A stretch of 64,000 nucleotides of DNA from Riptortus pedestris (lineage: Eukaryota; Arthropoda; Insecta; Hemiptera; Alydidae). Both the position numbers and the translations under genes were made by a program. The stretch spans positions 127,653,001-127,717,000 of the forward strand of contig CM032228.1 of NCBI GenBank assembly GCA_019009955.1, in the 5' to 3' direction. The notes beneath the pieces were generated by a model that saw nothing but the letters and a program-made list of their open reading frames with translations, was not told where the DNA came from and made no database searches. The stretch's first letter is position 1. Every line of letters starts with the position of its first letter. This document shows positions 1-10,425 of the stretch, piece after piece.

Positions 1-1151
1 TATGTCGTAAAATGAAGTAAATACGGGATATAAGCTAAATCTATAGCGGGAGTCGACGATTTTATTAGTACTTATTTAAATAAGTTTATAACACTTAAGT
101 GTTTTTAATAAAGGCATATTATGACAAATGATGTTATGTTTTAGCCTTATCTATTTCGATTATTTAGTACTAAGTATGATTCGAATTAGCGAGATTATAA
201 ATCCCCCTCCCCTTCGCCTCATTTATTTATTTTTCCTAGAAAATAAATTTATTATTTATTTCCAATAGAAATTAAAACTATAAGAGCATTTCCATTATTT
301 AATTTGTATAATGTATAATTAAAAAAAAATCGTGCTGAACTTCCTCAAGGAGTGATAGGGGAAGTAGTAGGGAATCAAACTCTTTGATATTGGTTATATA
401 CTATCTTATTTCCGATATCTTCATGTTATTGAAACAAATATGTACTATCATAACAATTAAACGTTAATGCCATTGTGAAAAAAGACAAAATGCTCTTAAA
501 CTCGATATGATTGTTTAAAGTATTACTTAGGTTGCAGGGACTGCTACGATCTCTTCCCCTCGACTAGCTTTTTGAATATAATTGAAATTATTTTTAGGGT
601 AACACTATTATTTAATGCCATCAGGTAGATAAATGATTACAATAATATTTTGAATTAATAATTTAAGGAGAAGAGTATTGATAGTTCTAATGCGAGAGAG
701 GAAATAGACGGCGGCTAATAGAGTTAATTGAGTTTACTAATTTCCTGTGAAATGCTGGGCATTACGGGAAGTGATTACCACTGAGATCTACTATTATGAA
801 TATAACCTTACGTGCTAAACTATGCTTAAACTATATGTGCTCGGATTGGTTTTTGACCGGAAATAAGTTTCATTATAGACGATATTTAATTGTAATAAAT
901 ACTATCCATGATTATGGTTTGAAGTATTCAAAAAGGTGAGTTAAAAAATGGCAAGGGATAGATTAGGAACACATTTTTATTTATTCTTCAAATATAAAAT
1001 TTCTCATTTATAAGTCGCCTGCCTGACCCTCACAGCAAAACAATGCGCGCCGACGGAAGTGAAGTTGTAAACATTGAAGCCTTGCCCAAAAAAATACCAT
1101 CACCATTCAGCCTCAAATCAATTCCCGGGCGAAGCCGGGTATCTGAGCTAG
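1..1151 (+). mobile_element. Helitron, 3' portion (non-autonomous, long-tail subtype)
   Basis: The right end is a short GC hairpin (CCCGGGCGAAGCCGGG, about 1123-1140) followed by TATCTGAGCTAG and then T, which is the Helitron 3' signature (hairpin, CTRR, host T). The element begins before the window. The stretch before the hairpin is shared with 16742-17696 (+) and, inverted, with 51206-52300, which defines a subtype with a tail of about 950 bp. No Rep/helicase frame is present, so it would depend on enzymes supplied in trans. Confidence 0.75.
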
Positions 1152-1293
1152 TATATATATATATTTATAACTGTTCGTTCCTCGTGAATTGGTTTAGAGA
1201 TTCGTTACTACTACTGTTATTAGTAGGCAGATCTCTCTATTGTAGAACCACGTGGGAAATCTGCTTAGTTTAAGCAGCCCCTGTGTGACGGAC
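1152..1293 (+). mobile_element. HINE-like element, 3' end fragment
   Basis: A short TA run is followed by the 3' end of the HINE-like family: the subterminal motif CACGTGGGAAATCTGCTTAG, the small hairpin AGCAGCCCCTGTG and the terminal GTGACGGAC before a T run. The 5' half is absent and the Helitron abuts it. Family assignment rests on comparison with the complete copies at 25979-26954 and 56473-57135. Confidence 0.65.
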
Positions 1294-1313
1294 TTTATTT
1301 TAATTGCAGTAGG

Positions 1314-1670
1314 TTATATGAGAATTTTGCGGGACAGCCTCTTAGCAAGTGCAGCTAAGTTGGGAATCCAGCATCTGTTAATATTCCAGAAGGACAATGA
1401 TCCAACACATACTGCCCAATGAAATTAAAGAATACAACCAATATCCTCTCATCAGCCACCAGACTTGAATAAAATTGAAAATTTATACCACACGTTAGGC
1501 CAAATGTTCAAAGCACCTGGTGACTGGAAGGCACCATTTCAAGAATCGTTTAGTACGAGAATAGGAACAAATTAATTCAGATTTAATTAAAAACCTTGTA
1601 CACTCAATGCCTAGACGTTTACAAGCGGTAATTAACGCTAACATACTACATCCAAAAGGTGAAAGTATAT
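1314..1670 (+). pseudogene. Tc1/mariner transposase relic, C-terminal part
   Basis: Translation with frame changes gives recognisable Tc1-family landmarks in order: a block like YMRILRDSLLASAAKLG, then FQKDNDPTHTA (second catalytic Asp in the QDNDPKHT block), then PPDLNKIENLYHTLGQM (normally SPDLNPIENLW, carrying the third catalytic acid). Several stops interrupt it, and the N-terminal half and terminal repeats are not seen. This is a dead fragment of a DD34E-type cut-and-paste transposase, not a host gene. It is too diverged to place against the element at 8410-10048. Confidence 0.7.
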
Positions 1671-1831
1671 TTTAGTCCCCCCTTGGTGGCGCACAATGAC
1701 GACGGCGGCCATTTTGTTTTTCTAACTATCTTTTTGAACACTAAAATTTCCAAAATACACCATCGGTGGCTTTAAGCGAGGGCGGGGATTATAACGAAAC
1801 AAGATGGCGGCGTAGGGGGTGGGGGACTAAA
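1671..1831. repeat. Foldback / MITE-like candidate
   Basis: TTTAGTCCCCC at 1671-1681 is inverted as GGGGGACTAAA at 1821-1831. A second inverted pair lies inside it: GGCGGCCATTTTG near 1704-1716 and CAAGATGGCGGC near 1800-1811. The spacing (161 bp) and nested pairing suggest a small foldback or MITE. No clear target-site duplication is visible. Confidence 0.4.
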
Positions 1832-3165
1832 CTGCACTTTAGCCCATACAAAATATTAAATTTAAAAAAAATGAAGAAAAAGTGTGATGTGCAAATACTT
1901 TTTCCCGGACTTTTTGTAAGATTTAAGTTTTATTTTACTATGCAAGAAGTTTTTCATTTGAACTATATATCTATTAATTCCGTTTTAAATATACTTCTTA
2001 TTTATAATTATAACATTTTTTATTACCTAAATTCATAATTTAACAAAAAAAAAAAACCACCAGTGTGCAAATACTCCCCCCCCCACACTGTAAATCAAAA
2101 TACATGACGCACGTGGGAAATCTGCTTGGCTGGACTGTTTTCTTATGACATGCGACATAACTACTGAGCACGTGCCGAGGAAATTCGGGAAAGTATATAG
2201 TCTGAGTCGATTACCAGTTTCGGATCCCGAGTCTCATATGGAAGAAGGTGATTACTCTGTAGTGGCAGCACTTCATGAGCATTGTTGTTGAATTATTACA
2301 ATTTCTAGTGAAAAGGTCTCAGTAGAAACTAAACTAGACCCTGAACTAAATTTTATTCTGGAATATTTTGTACAAAAAATTAATAATTGATATACCCGGA
2401 TTTACTCGAGCAATAATATTGCTGAAAAAATATTAGTATATTTTTTTTACAAATTTAGTAATTTCCAAATTCTATGGTTATCAAGATTGTAATTGAAGCT
2501 TATTGGCGATTGAAACTATAATTAACCCTGAAAGAGAAGATCTGTAATGTATTTATGAAATTAGGTCGGAGTACTGAAAAATATTCCGTTATTAATTCTC
2601 CTTAAGGAGTAATTAATGGACTTTCATTAAAGTGTATATTATTCCCGCTACGGATTTATTGTAGTTGGTCTAGAATATCAAATATTAAAACAGTGAATTC
2701 AATGTGTACCAGCCTCACAGTTCAAACCAAAAGAAACAATAAATGATCAAAATTCAAATATACTCTAATTCGATTTGGGTTTTGGCTCAACTCAGAGACA
2801 CATCGTAAGCTAGTTTAATAACAAGTTAAAATATTGATAAGTATTTCTGACTTCCAAATCAAGTTTAAAGGAAAAGCCTTAACACAATTTGCTATCGAAT
2901 ATGATATAACTCCTGCCCTTATTGTTTATTATGAGAGACTGGTGGTGCTACCTGTACTTTTGAAATGCTATTACTGATTACACAAATGATTAGGTTCAGG
3001 ATGTGGTAAACCAATTCTCTCATATTTCTTTTTGGCAGTCGTTACATTGTTTGCGTATTGTCAGGAGAATACTTTGGTATTTCTTATAATCAATTTTGTT
3101 TCTCTTTCATAACAAAGAGAAATTTGATTGGAAATTCGATCTGAATGGGTTCTATGTTATAAAAA
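1832..3165. other. Non-coding, mostly unassigned, upstream of the copper transporter gene
   Basis: AT-rich sequence with no supported gene. A C-rich patch lies at 2081-2092. CTGTAGTGGCAGCA at about 2258-2271 resembles the presumed LTR start at 6171 and may be an old gypsy LTR remnant. A weak match to the HINE 3' motif (CACGTGGGAAATCTGCTTGG) occurs near 2111. The promoter of the downstream gene must lie here or upstream, but I cannot define a TATA box or initiator with confidence. Confidence 0.4.
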
Positions 3166-3960
3166 ATGATGCATATGACATTTTGGTTGGGATTCAATAT
3201 TCAAGATTTACTTTTTCATGAACTAAATATTGCAACTGCAACAGGTAGCTTTTTAGGTTATTTGTTTGATAACAATATTTACACTCTTTCTATTGCATTT
3301 TTTTTGTAGGTTTACTTGTTGCTTGTGCCTGTGCTTTTGGATTAGCTGTGTTTTATGAATCATTGAAGTTAAGCCTAGCTGTAGTTAAGTTAAATGCTGC
3401 AATTCTCAAAGCTCCTCATAGACAGCAATGTTTTTCTGATGACATGGTTCTTATTGATAACAGCTTACAAACAAATCCGAGAAGGTTAGTGTTGAAATAT
3501 TAACCTCATCTTTTTTCTGTATGTTTGTTGTTTTTAATGTTATCATTAATTAATTTTAGGCATTTGTGGACATTCACTGAAGTGTTAATTTATGCAGTTG
3601 AAGTGACATTTGGCTACATAATTATGCTGTTGGTTATGACATATAATGTGTATCTTATACTGTCTATTCTATTGGCAACAGCAGTATGTTATGCTCTTTT
3701 TGGTCATCGATTACTTGAAGTAAAAATGAAAACTTCAAAATTAAAAATTCCTTGTGAACATTGCATCAAAAGTAAAAGTTTTATTACTTAAAAATATGTT
3801 TTATGTTGACTGATTTTTCTTTGCTGTGATTTTCATACTATGTTGTATGTTTGTAGAGGATTCAACAACCTCATCCACAGAAATAATCACGGAGAGTGGC
3901 AATGATCATGGAGATGGAGCTTGTTGTTCTCATTCAAATTCTGATATACATTGTTCTTAA
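3166..3960 (+). CDS. SLC31 (CTR-family) copper transporter, four exons
   Basis: Predicted exons are 3166-3244, 3310-3484, 3560-3771 and 3857-3960. All introns are GT-AG (65, 75 and 85 bp), phases are consistent, and the product is 189 aa. CTR proteins form trimeric membrane pores that carry Cu(I) into the cytosol or out of endosomes. Exon 1 is short and Met/His-rich (MMHMTFWLGF), as in CTR2-type members. TM1 lies about residues 25-45, TM2 about 92-113 and TM3 about 114-135. TM2 ends in the diagnostic MxxxM (MLLVM, residues 107-111) followed by TYN. The C-terminus is Cys/His-rich (ACCSHSNSDIHCS), fitting copper hand-off. TAA lies in frame just before the ATG. The last splice is inferred: reading through instead gives a stop at 3791. 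The glycine-rich helix packing of TM3 is weak (ATAVCYALFG). AATAAA lies near 4187. The family is clear, but the choice between CTR1 and CTR2 orthology is open. Confidence 0.87.
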
Positions 3961-5189
3961 TGAATGATATATCTTTTTTTCTAGTCTGTTGACTGTTACC
4001 ATTAGGGCCTTTTAAATTTCTATATGGCCTGAAATTGTGTCTTTCTCTTTTTTATATGATTGGATATTAAGTCTTTATTTGCTAAGTAAATTTTATTATA
4101 TTTTTCTGACAACTGGTATGGGGGAGTAATTTTATATATATAATATAAATATATATTTTTTATATGCATATATGTTAATTAAGGATAATAAAAACTGTAA
4201 CCCTTATTTTTTACACTATTGGTACAATTTTAATTTATCAGTAAACTGATTTCTATCAAGATTTAAAAAAAATATCTTATTTTTATGGAAGACTAATTTA
4301 TTTCAGTATTTTTTGAAAACTACCAACACTTAGGTAATTTCTGTGGGGTTACTCCATGTTTTATCTACCAGTCACACCCTTTTAGGAGAATTCCCTCTGG
4401 AATGACACCTCTAAAATAGATTTATACGTAATTTATCAATAGACATTAATGTCCACATTATGTTACTATAGCTCATGGGTTGGTTTATCTACAGGTTACC
4501 ATCCTTTTCTAATCTTTATATTTAATAAAATAAGGATGTCCTAGGAGTTGGGGTAGTAACAACTTTAAATAAAACTCTATTTAATATTGAAGTTGTAGGA
4601 TTTTTATAGAACAGCAGTTTTAAAAAATATCACACTGTGGCAAGATTGGTTATATAATATTTTTCTACCTATCCCATTACAATACTGGCAATAGGCAACA
4701 TCTGTTTAAATAATAAATTAATCTCCTTCACAGCGTTTTATTACAAATAGTTTTAGAGGCTTAGGTTTTCATCTTTAAAGCTACTGCACTGTTTTCACCA
4801 AGAAACAAAAGTCAAGTACCAGAAAGGTACTGGAAGTGCTTTTTATAAAACATTGCAAAGTAGATTGATTTCTTATTTAACGAAATTATGCTCCAAACAC
4901 TACAAAAGTTAATAATTAATGGCTGATCAGGTGATATTAGAGACTTTATATTCCATTCATTCATTTAACCCCCTTGTGGTCCTATTAAGGACATTATCAA
5001 ACTTAAACTTTAGTTTTAAATATCGAGTTTGGTTACAAATAACAATTGCAAACACTAGAGCATTATTTAAGTAAAATCTTTCTTGATGATGCCATCAAAA
5101 AATCTAATCTCTATTTCTATGTGTTAATTACATGTTTTAGTCAGTAGGAGTTAGGAGTTTTATGCTAAAAACAAAGAACCGGACGACCA
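3961..5189. other. Non-coding 3' flank of the copper transporter, diverged SINE-like patch
   Basis: Contains probable 3' UTR with an AATAAA near 4187, followed by AT-rich sequence. At about 4330-4530 the phrases TTATCTACAGGTTACCATCC and TTTATCTACCAGTCACACCC resemble the reverse complement of the tail of the tRNA-derived SINEs at 12195 and 52379, so this is probably an old inverted SINE. Nothing else is recognised. Confidence 0.4.
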
Positions 5190-5860
5190 AACCTGGTTGT
5201 GTATCCTTCAGATGTAGCAGGGGGTGTCTCTCCACTTCTGGCGGGCTGTAGGTGTGTGCTCGTATGTCTTGATGTATTGTACATATCACACATTACCAAA
5301 TGCATTTAAATGCAGACTGTAATATTCTTAATAAAATATAATAAAAATTTACGAGTATGTCTTGGGGGCTGCTTGCTTGCCTTTGTCTGTGGAGGTTCCT
5401 GTGGAACTTGGTGCGGCACTATGGTGTCCCTGCTGTGTTCCTCCATCAGGTAGGCTGTGTTCCTCCATCAGGTCAATGGAGACATTCTCCTCCTTGTCAC
5501 CGACAAGTATTGTAAAAATTGTCTCACCTCCCTCTATAACCTTGTGAGGCCCAGAATAAGGTGGGACCGGACAGCATCCTCGCGAAGAAAGATGTGAGAG
5601 TAGGTGGTCAGGTCCTTGTGCCGGATTATCTTCCTAGTTGTTGATCGTGTTTCTGCTGGTTTGAGTCTTGCCAAATTGTCCTTCAGAGCCTGAAGAGCAA
5701 CACATGGTTCGGGGAAATCCGGTGCACCGAGGAAATCTCCAGGAAGGCAGAGTGGCTGGCCATAAACAGCCTCAGCGACGCTAGCACCCATGTCCTTACG
5801 GAATGTCGATCACAGTCCAAGGAGAATGGTGGGAAGAACCTGGGTCCATCTCGTCGAAGA
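5190..5860 (-). pseudogene. Gypsy element G3, integrase C-terminal relic
   Basis: Read on the minus strand from about 5860 downwards, the sequence encodes the end of a Ty3/gypsy integrase: the block ending in KDMGASVAEAVYGQPL with LPGDFL, then the linker, then the HKDLTTYSHIFLRED block and a C-terminal tail. Stops and small indels break it, including one stop in the GL-STF block just upstream of KDMGAS. A 15-bp tandem duplication (TGTTCCTCCATCAGG) lies at about 5433-5475. An 83-bp insertion sits at 5272-5354. The same coding end is repeated in inverted orientation at 5862-6117. Confidence 0.72.
5272..5354. mobile_element. Short retro-insert with 10-bp target duplication
   Basis: GTATGTCTTG occurs at 5262-5271 and again at 5355-5364, flanking 83 bp that are missing from the inverted arm at 6030-6040. 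The insert ends in an A-rich run containing AATAAA. This structure fits an L1-type retroposed fragment. Its source is unknown. Confidence 0.5.
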
Positions 5861-5861
5861 G

Positions 5862-6117
5862 AGGTGAGAAAATTTTTACCATACTCGTCAGCGACAAGGA
5901 GGTGAATGTCTCCGTTGACCGAGTCAAGCCAGCCTACCTGATGAAGGAACACAGCAGGGACATCATAGTGCCGCACCAAGTTCCACAGGAATCTCTACAG
6001 ACACAGGCAAGCAGCAGCCACCAAGACATACTAGCACACACCTACAGCCCACCAGAAGTGGAGAGACACTCCCTGGTACATCTGAAGGATACACAACCAG
6101 GTTTGCTCATCCGGTGA
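5862..6117 (+). pseudogene. Gypsy element G3, inverted second copy of the integrase tail
   Basis: On the plus strand this encodes EKIFTILVSDKEVNVSVDRV and a following proline/serine-rich tail, the extreme C-terminus of a gypsy Pol. It is the reverse complement, with scattered differences, of 5190-5532. The frame is open across the arm, but no upstream integrase core is attached, so it cannot be functional. Confidence 0.7.
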
Positions 6118-6149
6118 AGAAGGTGTCATTCTTCAATCAGTGACTCTGT

Positions 6150-6225
6150 CCCTAGGGGGGGGGGGGAGTGCTGTAGTGGCAGCATTTGTTGCCATGGGAA
6201 CAAATGCTGCTGCTACTTATCATTT
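6150..6225 (+). repeat. Gypsy G3 polypurine tract and LTR edge with terminal hairpin
   Basis: A run of G (about 6155-6166) followed by AGTGC looks like a polypurine tract next to a presumed LTR start, TGTAGTGGCAGC. Immediately inside is a perfect 12-bp hairpin: GCAGCATTTGTT at 6179-6190 and AACAAATGCTGC at 6199-6210, with an 8-nt loop. The LTR is cut off at about 6225 by HINE sequence, so its length is unknown. Confidence 0.45.
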
Positions 6226-6480
6226 GTAAAGCTTCACTTGGGAAATCTGCCTAATTTACACAGCCACTGTGTGATAGACTATTTTGACTTTTCAGCTTTC
6301 TGTAAACCCCCACACATAATCATGTCATATTAACAATAAGCTGTTATATCATGAACCACTTTATTCAAAGCTTAAATACCAAATACTGTTTTAATTGTAC
6401 TTTTACTATGTGATATATATGGAAATATTTTTGGTGTGACATCATCATTTAAGATCTTACATTCTACTTGACATGATTTT
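6226..6480 (+). mobile_element. HINE-like fragments: 3' terminus followed by long-form internal segment
   Basis: CTTCACTTGGGAAATCTGCC and CACAGCCACTGTGTGA at 6230-6280 are a diverged HINE 3' end. Directly after it, CTTTTCAGCTTTCTGTAAAC onward matches the internal segment found only in the long copies at 26430-26700 and 45790-46090. Two HINE pieces therefore abut. Confidence 0.5.
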
Positions 6481-7237
6481 TATTTGATTAACACCGCACT
6501 TGATATTTAACTGTTTCATGGAAAATATTGTATTAGGTAATGCCTGAAATTGACTTTGGGGATTGGGGAATTAAAAATTTAAATCCTACATTACTATGAG
6601 TCATATTAAAAATGTTTATATAGCTTATGTTGTTGGAATTTTAATTTTCTATATCTATTGTTTTATACATATTTCCTCTGTGTCTAATATTAATTTTTAT
6701 TATTTTGGCTTCACCCTTTTAGAAACTCTCTCTTCTACTCACCAGTTTTTTCACCTTAAGTATCTCAGTCTCTAAACATCTCAAATCATACTAACATTTT
6801 AATTCTTGTTTACATAGGCTTCTTAGTGCAGGAGAAATAGGGAATAAACGGTGAGATGAGCTCATCAGTACATCGTATTCCAGGGTGTGGGAGATCAGTT
6901 TACAGACTTTTCTTTTAAAAGACTCTGGAGTGTTTGCTCGTGTGAGATTTTGTAGGTACAAAATATTTAAATTCTATTGGAGAGGATAAGATTAACAGCA
7001 AACCAAACTCCAATGAACTTCTTTTTGAATAATAATTCATTGAGTTATTCAGCCCTAGGTTTGTTTTTGCAATGCACAATTTATTATTTTCATTCATTTA
7101 GAATGAATAACTGACTACAAAGGGGAAAGTTTAATTAGTTTGTTAGACTCATTTTGTAAGTTGTATGAGGTAAATACAATTACTTTTTAGGAAAAGATCT
7201 AATTATTTTTTAGGTTATTATTATTTCAGTTATTTGC

Positions 7238-7272
<35 letters not shown>

Positions 7273-8409
7273 GATAATTGATAATGGCACTTAAGAAAGT
7301 TTGAGTGTTTCAAGCCTGTCAGTTGGTGAGAACGAATCGTTACCAGCCTCCTTTAATGTAGGAGGTATGTATGTGAATCTACATTTAATGTGTAATAGAA
7401 GATAATTATTTTTTGAACATTGCAGAAATTCAACTTCATATGATATCATCATATGAGACGAAAACATTAATGAGAAGAATGAATAGAATGTTTAAGCTAC
7501 TGTGGCCATTTTGGGTCAGAATGAATAGACAATATCAAGCAACTTGATCTAAGCAATATTCAACAATAATTAGATGACTGTTGCTATATATTATCCTGTG
7601 AAGGTTATATTCAGCATTATTTGGCCTGGCAAAGAGAGGAGCTCTTTTGAAGTAATAGTTCACTGGATTCTTTTTTGAGTAACAGTTCCCTAGATTCAAA
7701 AAGATTTTGAAACATAATCTGCTGCTCTTGCTTGTCAGCAATTCCGAAGTTCCCCATCCTCATAACAAAAACTATGTTTAGTGATATCCATGCAGGATTT
7801 AGCCGTTCCTGCAACAGTTAGTGGCAATAGCAGACAATTTTTTAAAAACAAGAATTTTGTGTTAATTCAAATAATATAACAATAGATTTAAATTTTATTG
7901 AAGCAGAAAACAACTGTGGCTTAGGTCCTGAAAGTGGAAATAATAAGGAAAAAGTGATATTTAAAAATTATTTAAAGCTTGACGTGCAATTTTAGGTGTG
8001 CAGTGCTTACACTAAGTAAGTGTGCATCAGCTGACCTAGAGAAAACAACAACAAAAATTGACTGATCTATTCTGAATTTATGAAAGGTAATAAATCCATG
8101 CCAAAACCAATTGAAGTATTGTAGGGAATTATAAATAGGTCACACACTGGACTGGCCAGATGTACAGTGGAATAATGCATTGAAACAAGTATATCTTCTA
8201 CAATATTCAAACCTATTATTACATATTATTTTTTTTTATTATAAAAGTAATATTTATAAGCTCACTATCTATGCTTAAGTATGTAATACTTGAGATCTTT
8301 AGCAAAAGTTAAATGTTTTAAGTTTCACTCAAAACCATTTGAAGTGGTAAACTAAATTATTTTTGTAAAATACATTTTTTTGTTCAAATAAATCATTGTT
8401 ATTAACATA
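6481..8409. other. Non-coding, unassigned
   Basis: AT-rich sequence without a supported gene. A 31-nt T run lies at about 7240-7270. The phrase TCTCTAAACATCTCA near 6771 with nearby similarity to 47960-48030 suggests an old HINE remnant around 6730-6850. The stretches 6970-7090 and 7620-7740 look loosely alike (ACTTCTTTTTGAATAATA versus AGCTCTTTTGAAGTAATAG), but I cannot name a family. Confidence 0.3.
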
Positions 8410-8632
8410 CAAGTAACAAAAGCTTCTGGACACTCATGAACTTAGCAAATAGAAGGTTGCCATTCTTACTGATTGGGTTTGTAACCAATCAAACAAGTAA
8501 TAACATTTAGTACTTTAAGTCATGCGTTCTTTAACATAATTTAATTTAAGTTTTTATGTAAGCAACAATAATAGCTGAACAACAAAACAAAAAACAATGA
8601 AAAAAAAGGTAACAAAAGTTTTTGGACAGTTT
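8410..8632. repeat. Left terminal inverted repeat of the Tc1-like element
   Basis: Pairs with 9824-10048 in reverse complement. Contains the outer and inner direct repeats near 8413-8434 and 8611-8632. The first bases are slightly shortened compared with the right end (CAAGTAAC versus CAGTCAGTAAC). Confidence 0.8.
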
Positions 8633-8859
8633 TTTTAAATTTCAATAACAAATTTTATATTCATGTTAGAATAAAGAAATTAATATTTTGTTAGATTGCC
8701 CTTAGCTTTTATTACCTTCCTGAGCCTATTGGGCATAGAGCAAACGAGTTTTGAGGTCACAGAAATTGGTATTTTGGACCATTCTTCAAGGATCCGTTTC
8801 TTGAGTTGTCCTTGGAGTTTATTGGACCCTTCGTGATTTACCGTTTTAAATAATCCAAC

Positions 8860-9778
8860 AGGTGTTCAATGGGTTTCATGTCGGGAGATTGAGGAGGCGG
8901 ATTGACCAATTTTGGGCAATTGTAAAGGCACCAAGTTCTAGCCATTAGACTAGTGTGCTTTGGGTCATTGTCCTGATAAAAATGGAACTTGCCCTCAGTC
9001 CTAAGCTGTCCTCACTTGGTATTAAATTTTTTTTTAGTATGTCACAATACATTGCTGCATTCATTTTCCCATCAATGTAAGCTAATTGTCCAACACCTGC
9101 AGCCGCCATACACCCCCACACCATCAAACAGCCTCCACCGTGTTTCATTTTAGGCTGTATATTTTTTATTTTTAGAGCTTAATTTTTCTTCCTCTAGATT
9201 TTCCCCTGCCTTTGTGACTCAAACAGTTCAGTTTTAGTTTTATCACTAAATATAACATCTTCCCTGTATTCAGAACTTTTATTAATAAAAGCTTTTGTAA
9301 ATTGCACCTCTTCTTTCTATTTCTTTCACTAATCATTGGTTTAAGTCTAGGTGTACGCCCATGGAAATTATTTTTTTTTCAGTAATCTTCTTATCATTTG
9401 AGCATGCACATTTTCCCCAATATCATTAAATACCTCTGCTGTAATAAAAGGGATGTTCATTTTGGGATTCATTTTTATTTTTCTTAATATTTTGTTCTCA
9501 TCACGTTCAGTTAATATTTTTGGACAACCTGTACTCACTTTAAAGACGAGCCTGCCTTCATGCCTATACCGATTTATCACATTAGCTACTGTGCTTTTGC
9601 ATCTATTCAATAAACGGCTAATTTTCCACACACTTTTACCCTTTTGATAATTAAATACAATTATTTGCTGCTCATTGAACGTTGTCCGAGCCATGAGGAA
9701 TAAAATGTGCCCACCAGACCAATATATCACTGTAACTAAAAAGAAATGAAACCCAGTCATGACCTGTGAATGCTCCAT
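8860..9778 (-). pseudogene. Tc1-like transposase, frameshifted
   Basis: Minus-strand N-terminal part (9690-9368): start region MARTTFNEQQIIVFNYQKGK with a paired-like helix-turn-helix (WKISRLLNRCKSTVANVINR), then a second HTH (ENKILRKIKMNPKM to MIRRLLKK). A homopolymer at about 9369-9380 shifts the frame. After it come FHGRTPRLKP, VIFSDKTK (first catalytic Asp of the FSDE block), KHGGGCLMVWGCMAAAGVGQ, and near 8860-8890 the KPIEHLLDYLKR block with the third acid. The QDND block is frameshifted. Order and spacing match Tc1 transposases (about 340 aa). Confidence 0.82.
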
Positions 9779-9823
9779 TTTAATCCTAGAAGGATTAAAC
9801 TCACTCGTTTGCTAAGAGTAATC

Positions 9824-10048
9824 TTATGTCCAAAAACTTTTATTACCTTTTTTTTCATTGTTTTTTGTTTTGTTGTTCAGCTATTATTGTTGCTTATATG
9901 AAAAATTAAATCAAATTATGTTATAGAATGTATGAATTAAAGTACTAAATGTTATTACTTGTTTTATTGGTTACAAACCCAATCAGTAAGAATGGCAACC
10001 TTCTATTTGCTAAGTTCATGAGTGTCCAGAAACTTTTGTTACTGACTG
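9824..10048. repeat. Right terminal inverted repeat of the Tc1-like element
   Basis: Reverse complement of 8410-8632 with scattered differences. The inner direct repeat TGTCCAAAAACTTTTATTAC begins at about 9827 and the outer TGTCCAGAAACTTTTGTTAC at about 10023. Confidence 0.8.
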
Positions 10049-10363
10049 TATGTTTTTCTTATTCATTAAATGAATACAAATATAATTCATTATTAAGAAT
10101 GTAATAAAATTTTTATTAATTTATGACCAATATTGCCCATTAGATACAGCAAGTTATACAGACCTTTTTGTTTATCATAAAATTACCTATAAATTATCTC
10201 GGTTTTTTTTTTTTTTTTTTTTTAATTTGTTGCATTGGAACACATTTTTCATATAATCAATTTCAGATGTAGTCATTTTAAGTAAATTGCAGCAAAACAT
10301 TTTGTTTATATTTTTTAATTTGAATTCAAGGAAATAATGTGTCCAAAACAGTTGTTTACTCAA

Positions 10364-10425
<62 letters not shown>

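Larger units (their letters stand above)
5190..6103. repeat. Imperfect inverted repeat (arms 5190-5532 and 5862-6103)
   Basis: The arms pair over roughly 240-340 nt with mostly substitutional differences. The left arm is longer because it carries the 83-bp insert and a 15-bp duplication. The spacer, 5533-5861, is unique integrase sequence. A transcript from either strand would fold into a long hairpin. Confidence 0.75.
8410..10048 (-). mobile_element. Tc1-like DNA transposon with IR/DR-type long terminal repeats
   Basis: The element is bounded by TA dinucleotides (8408-8409 and 10049-10050). Each end carries an inverted repeat of about 225 bp. Inside each repeat a motif of about 20 bp occurs twice: outer AGTAACAAAAGCTTCTGGAC and inner GGTAACAAAAGTTTTTGGAC on the left, mirrored on the right. 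That is the IR/DR layout of Sleeping Beauty-like Tc1 elements. Total length (1639 bp) is normal for the family. The transposase within is broken, so the copy is dead or needs help in trans. Confidence 0.88.

Noticed and set aside
5362..5547. Plus-strand open frame MGAACLPLSVEVPVELG
   Set aside because: Antisense to the gypsy integrase tail; the minus-strand reading carries the recognisable protein.
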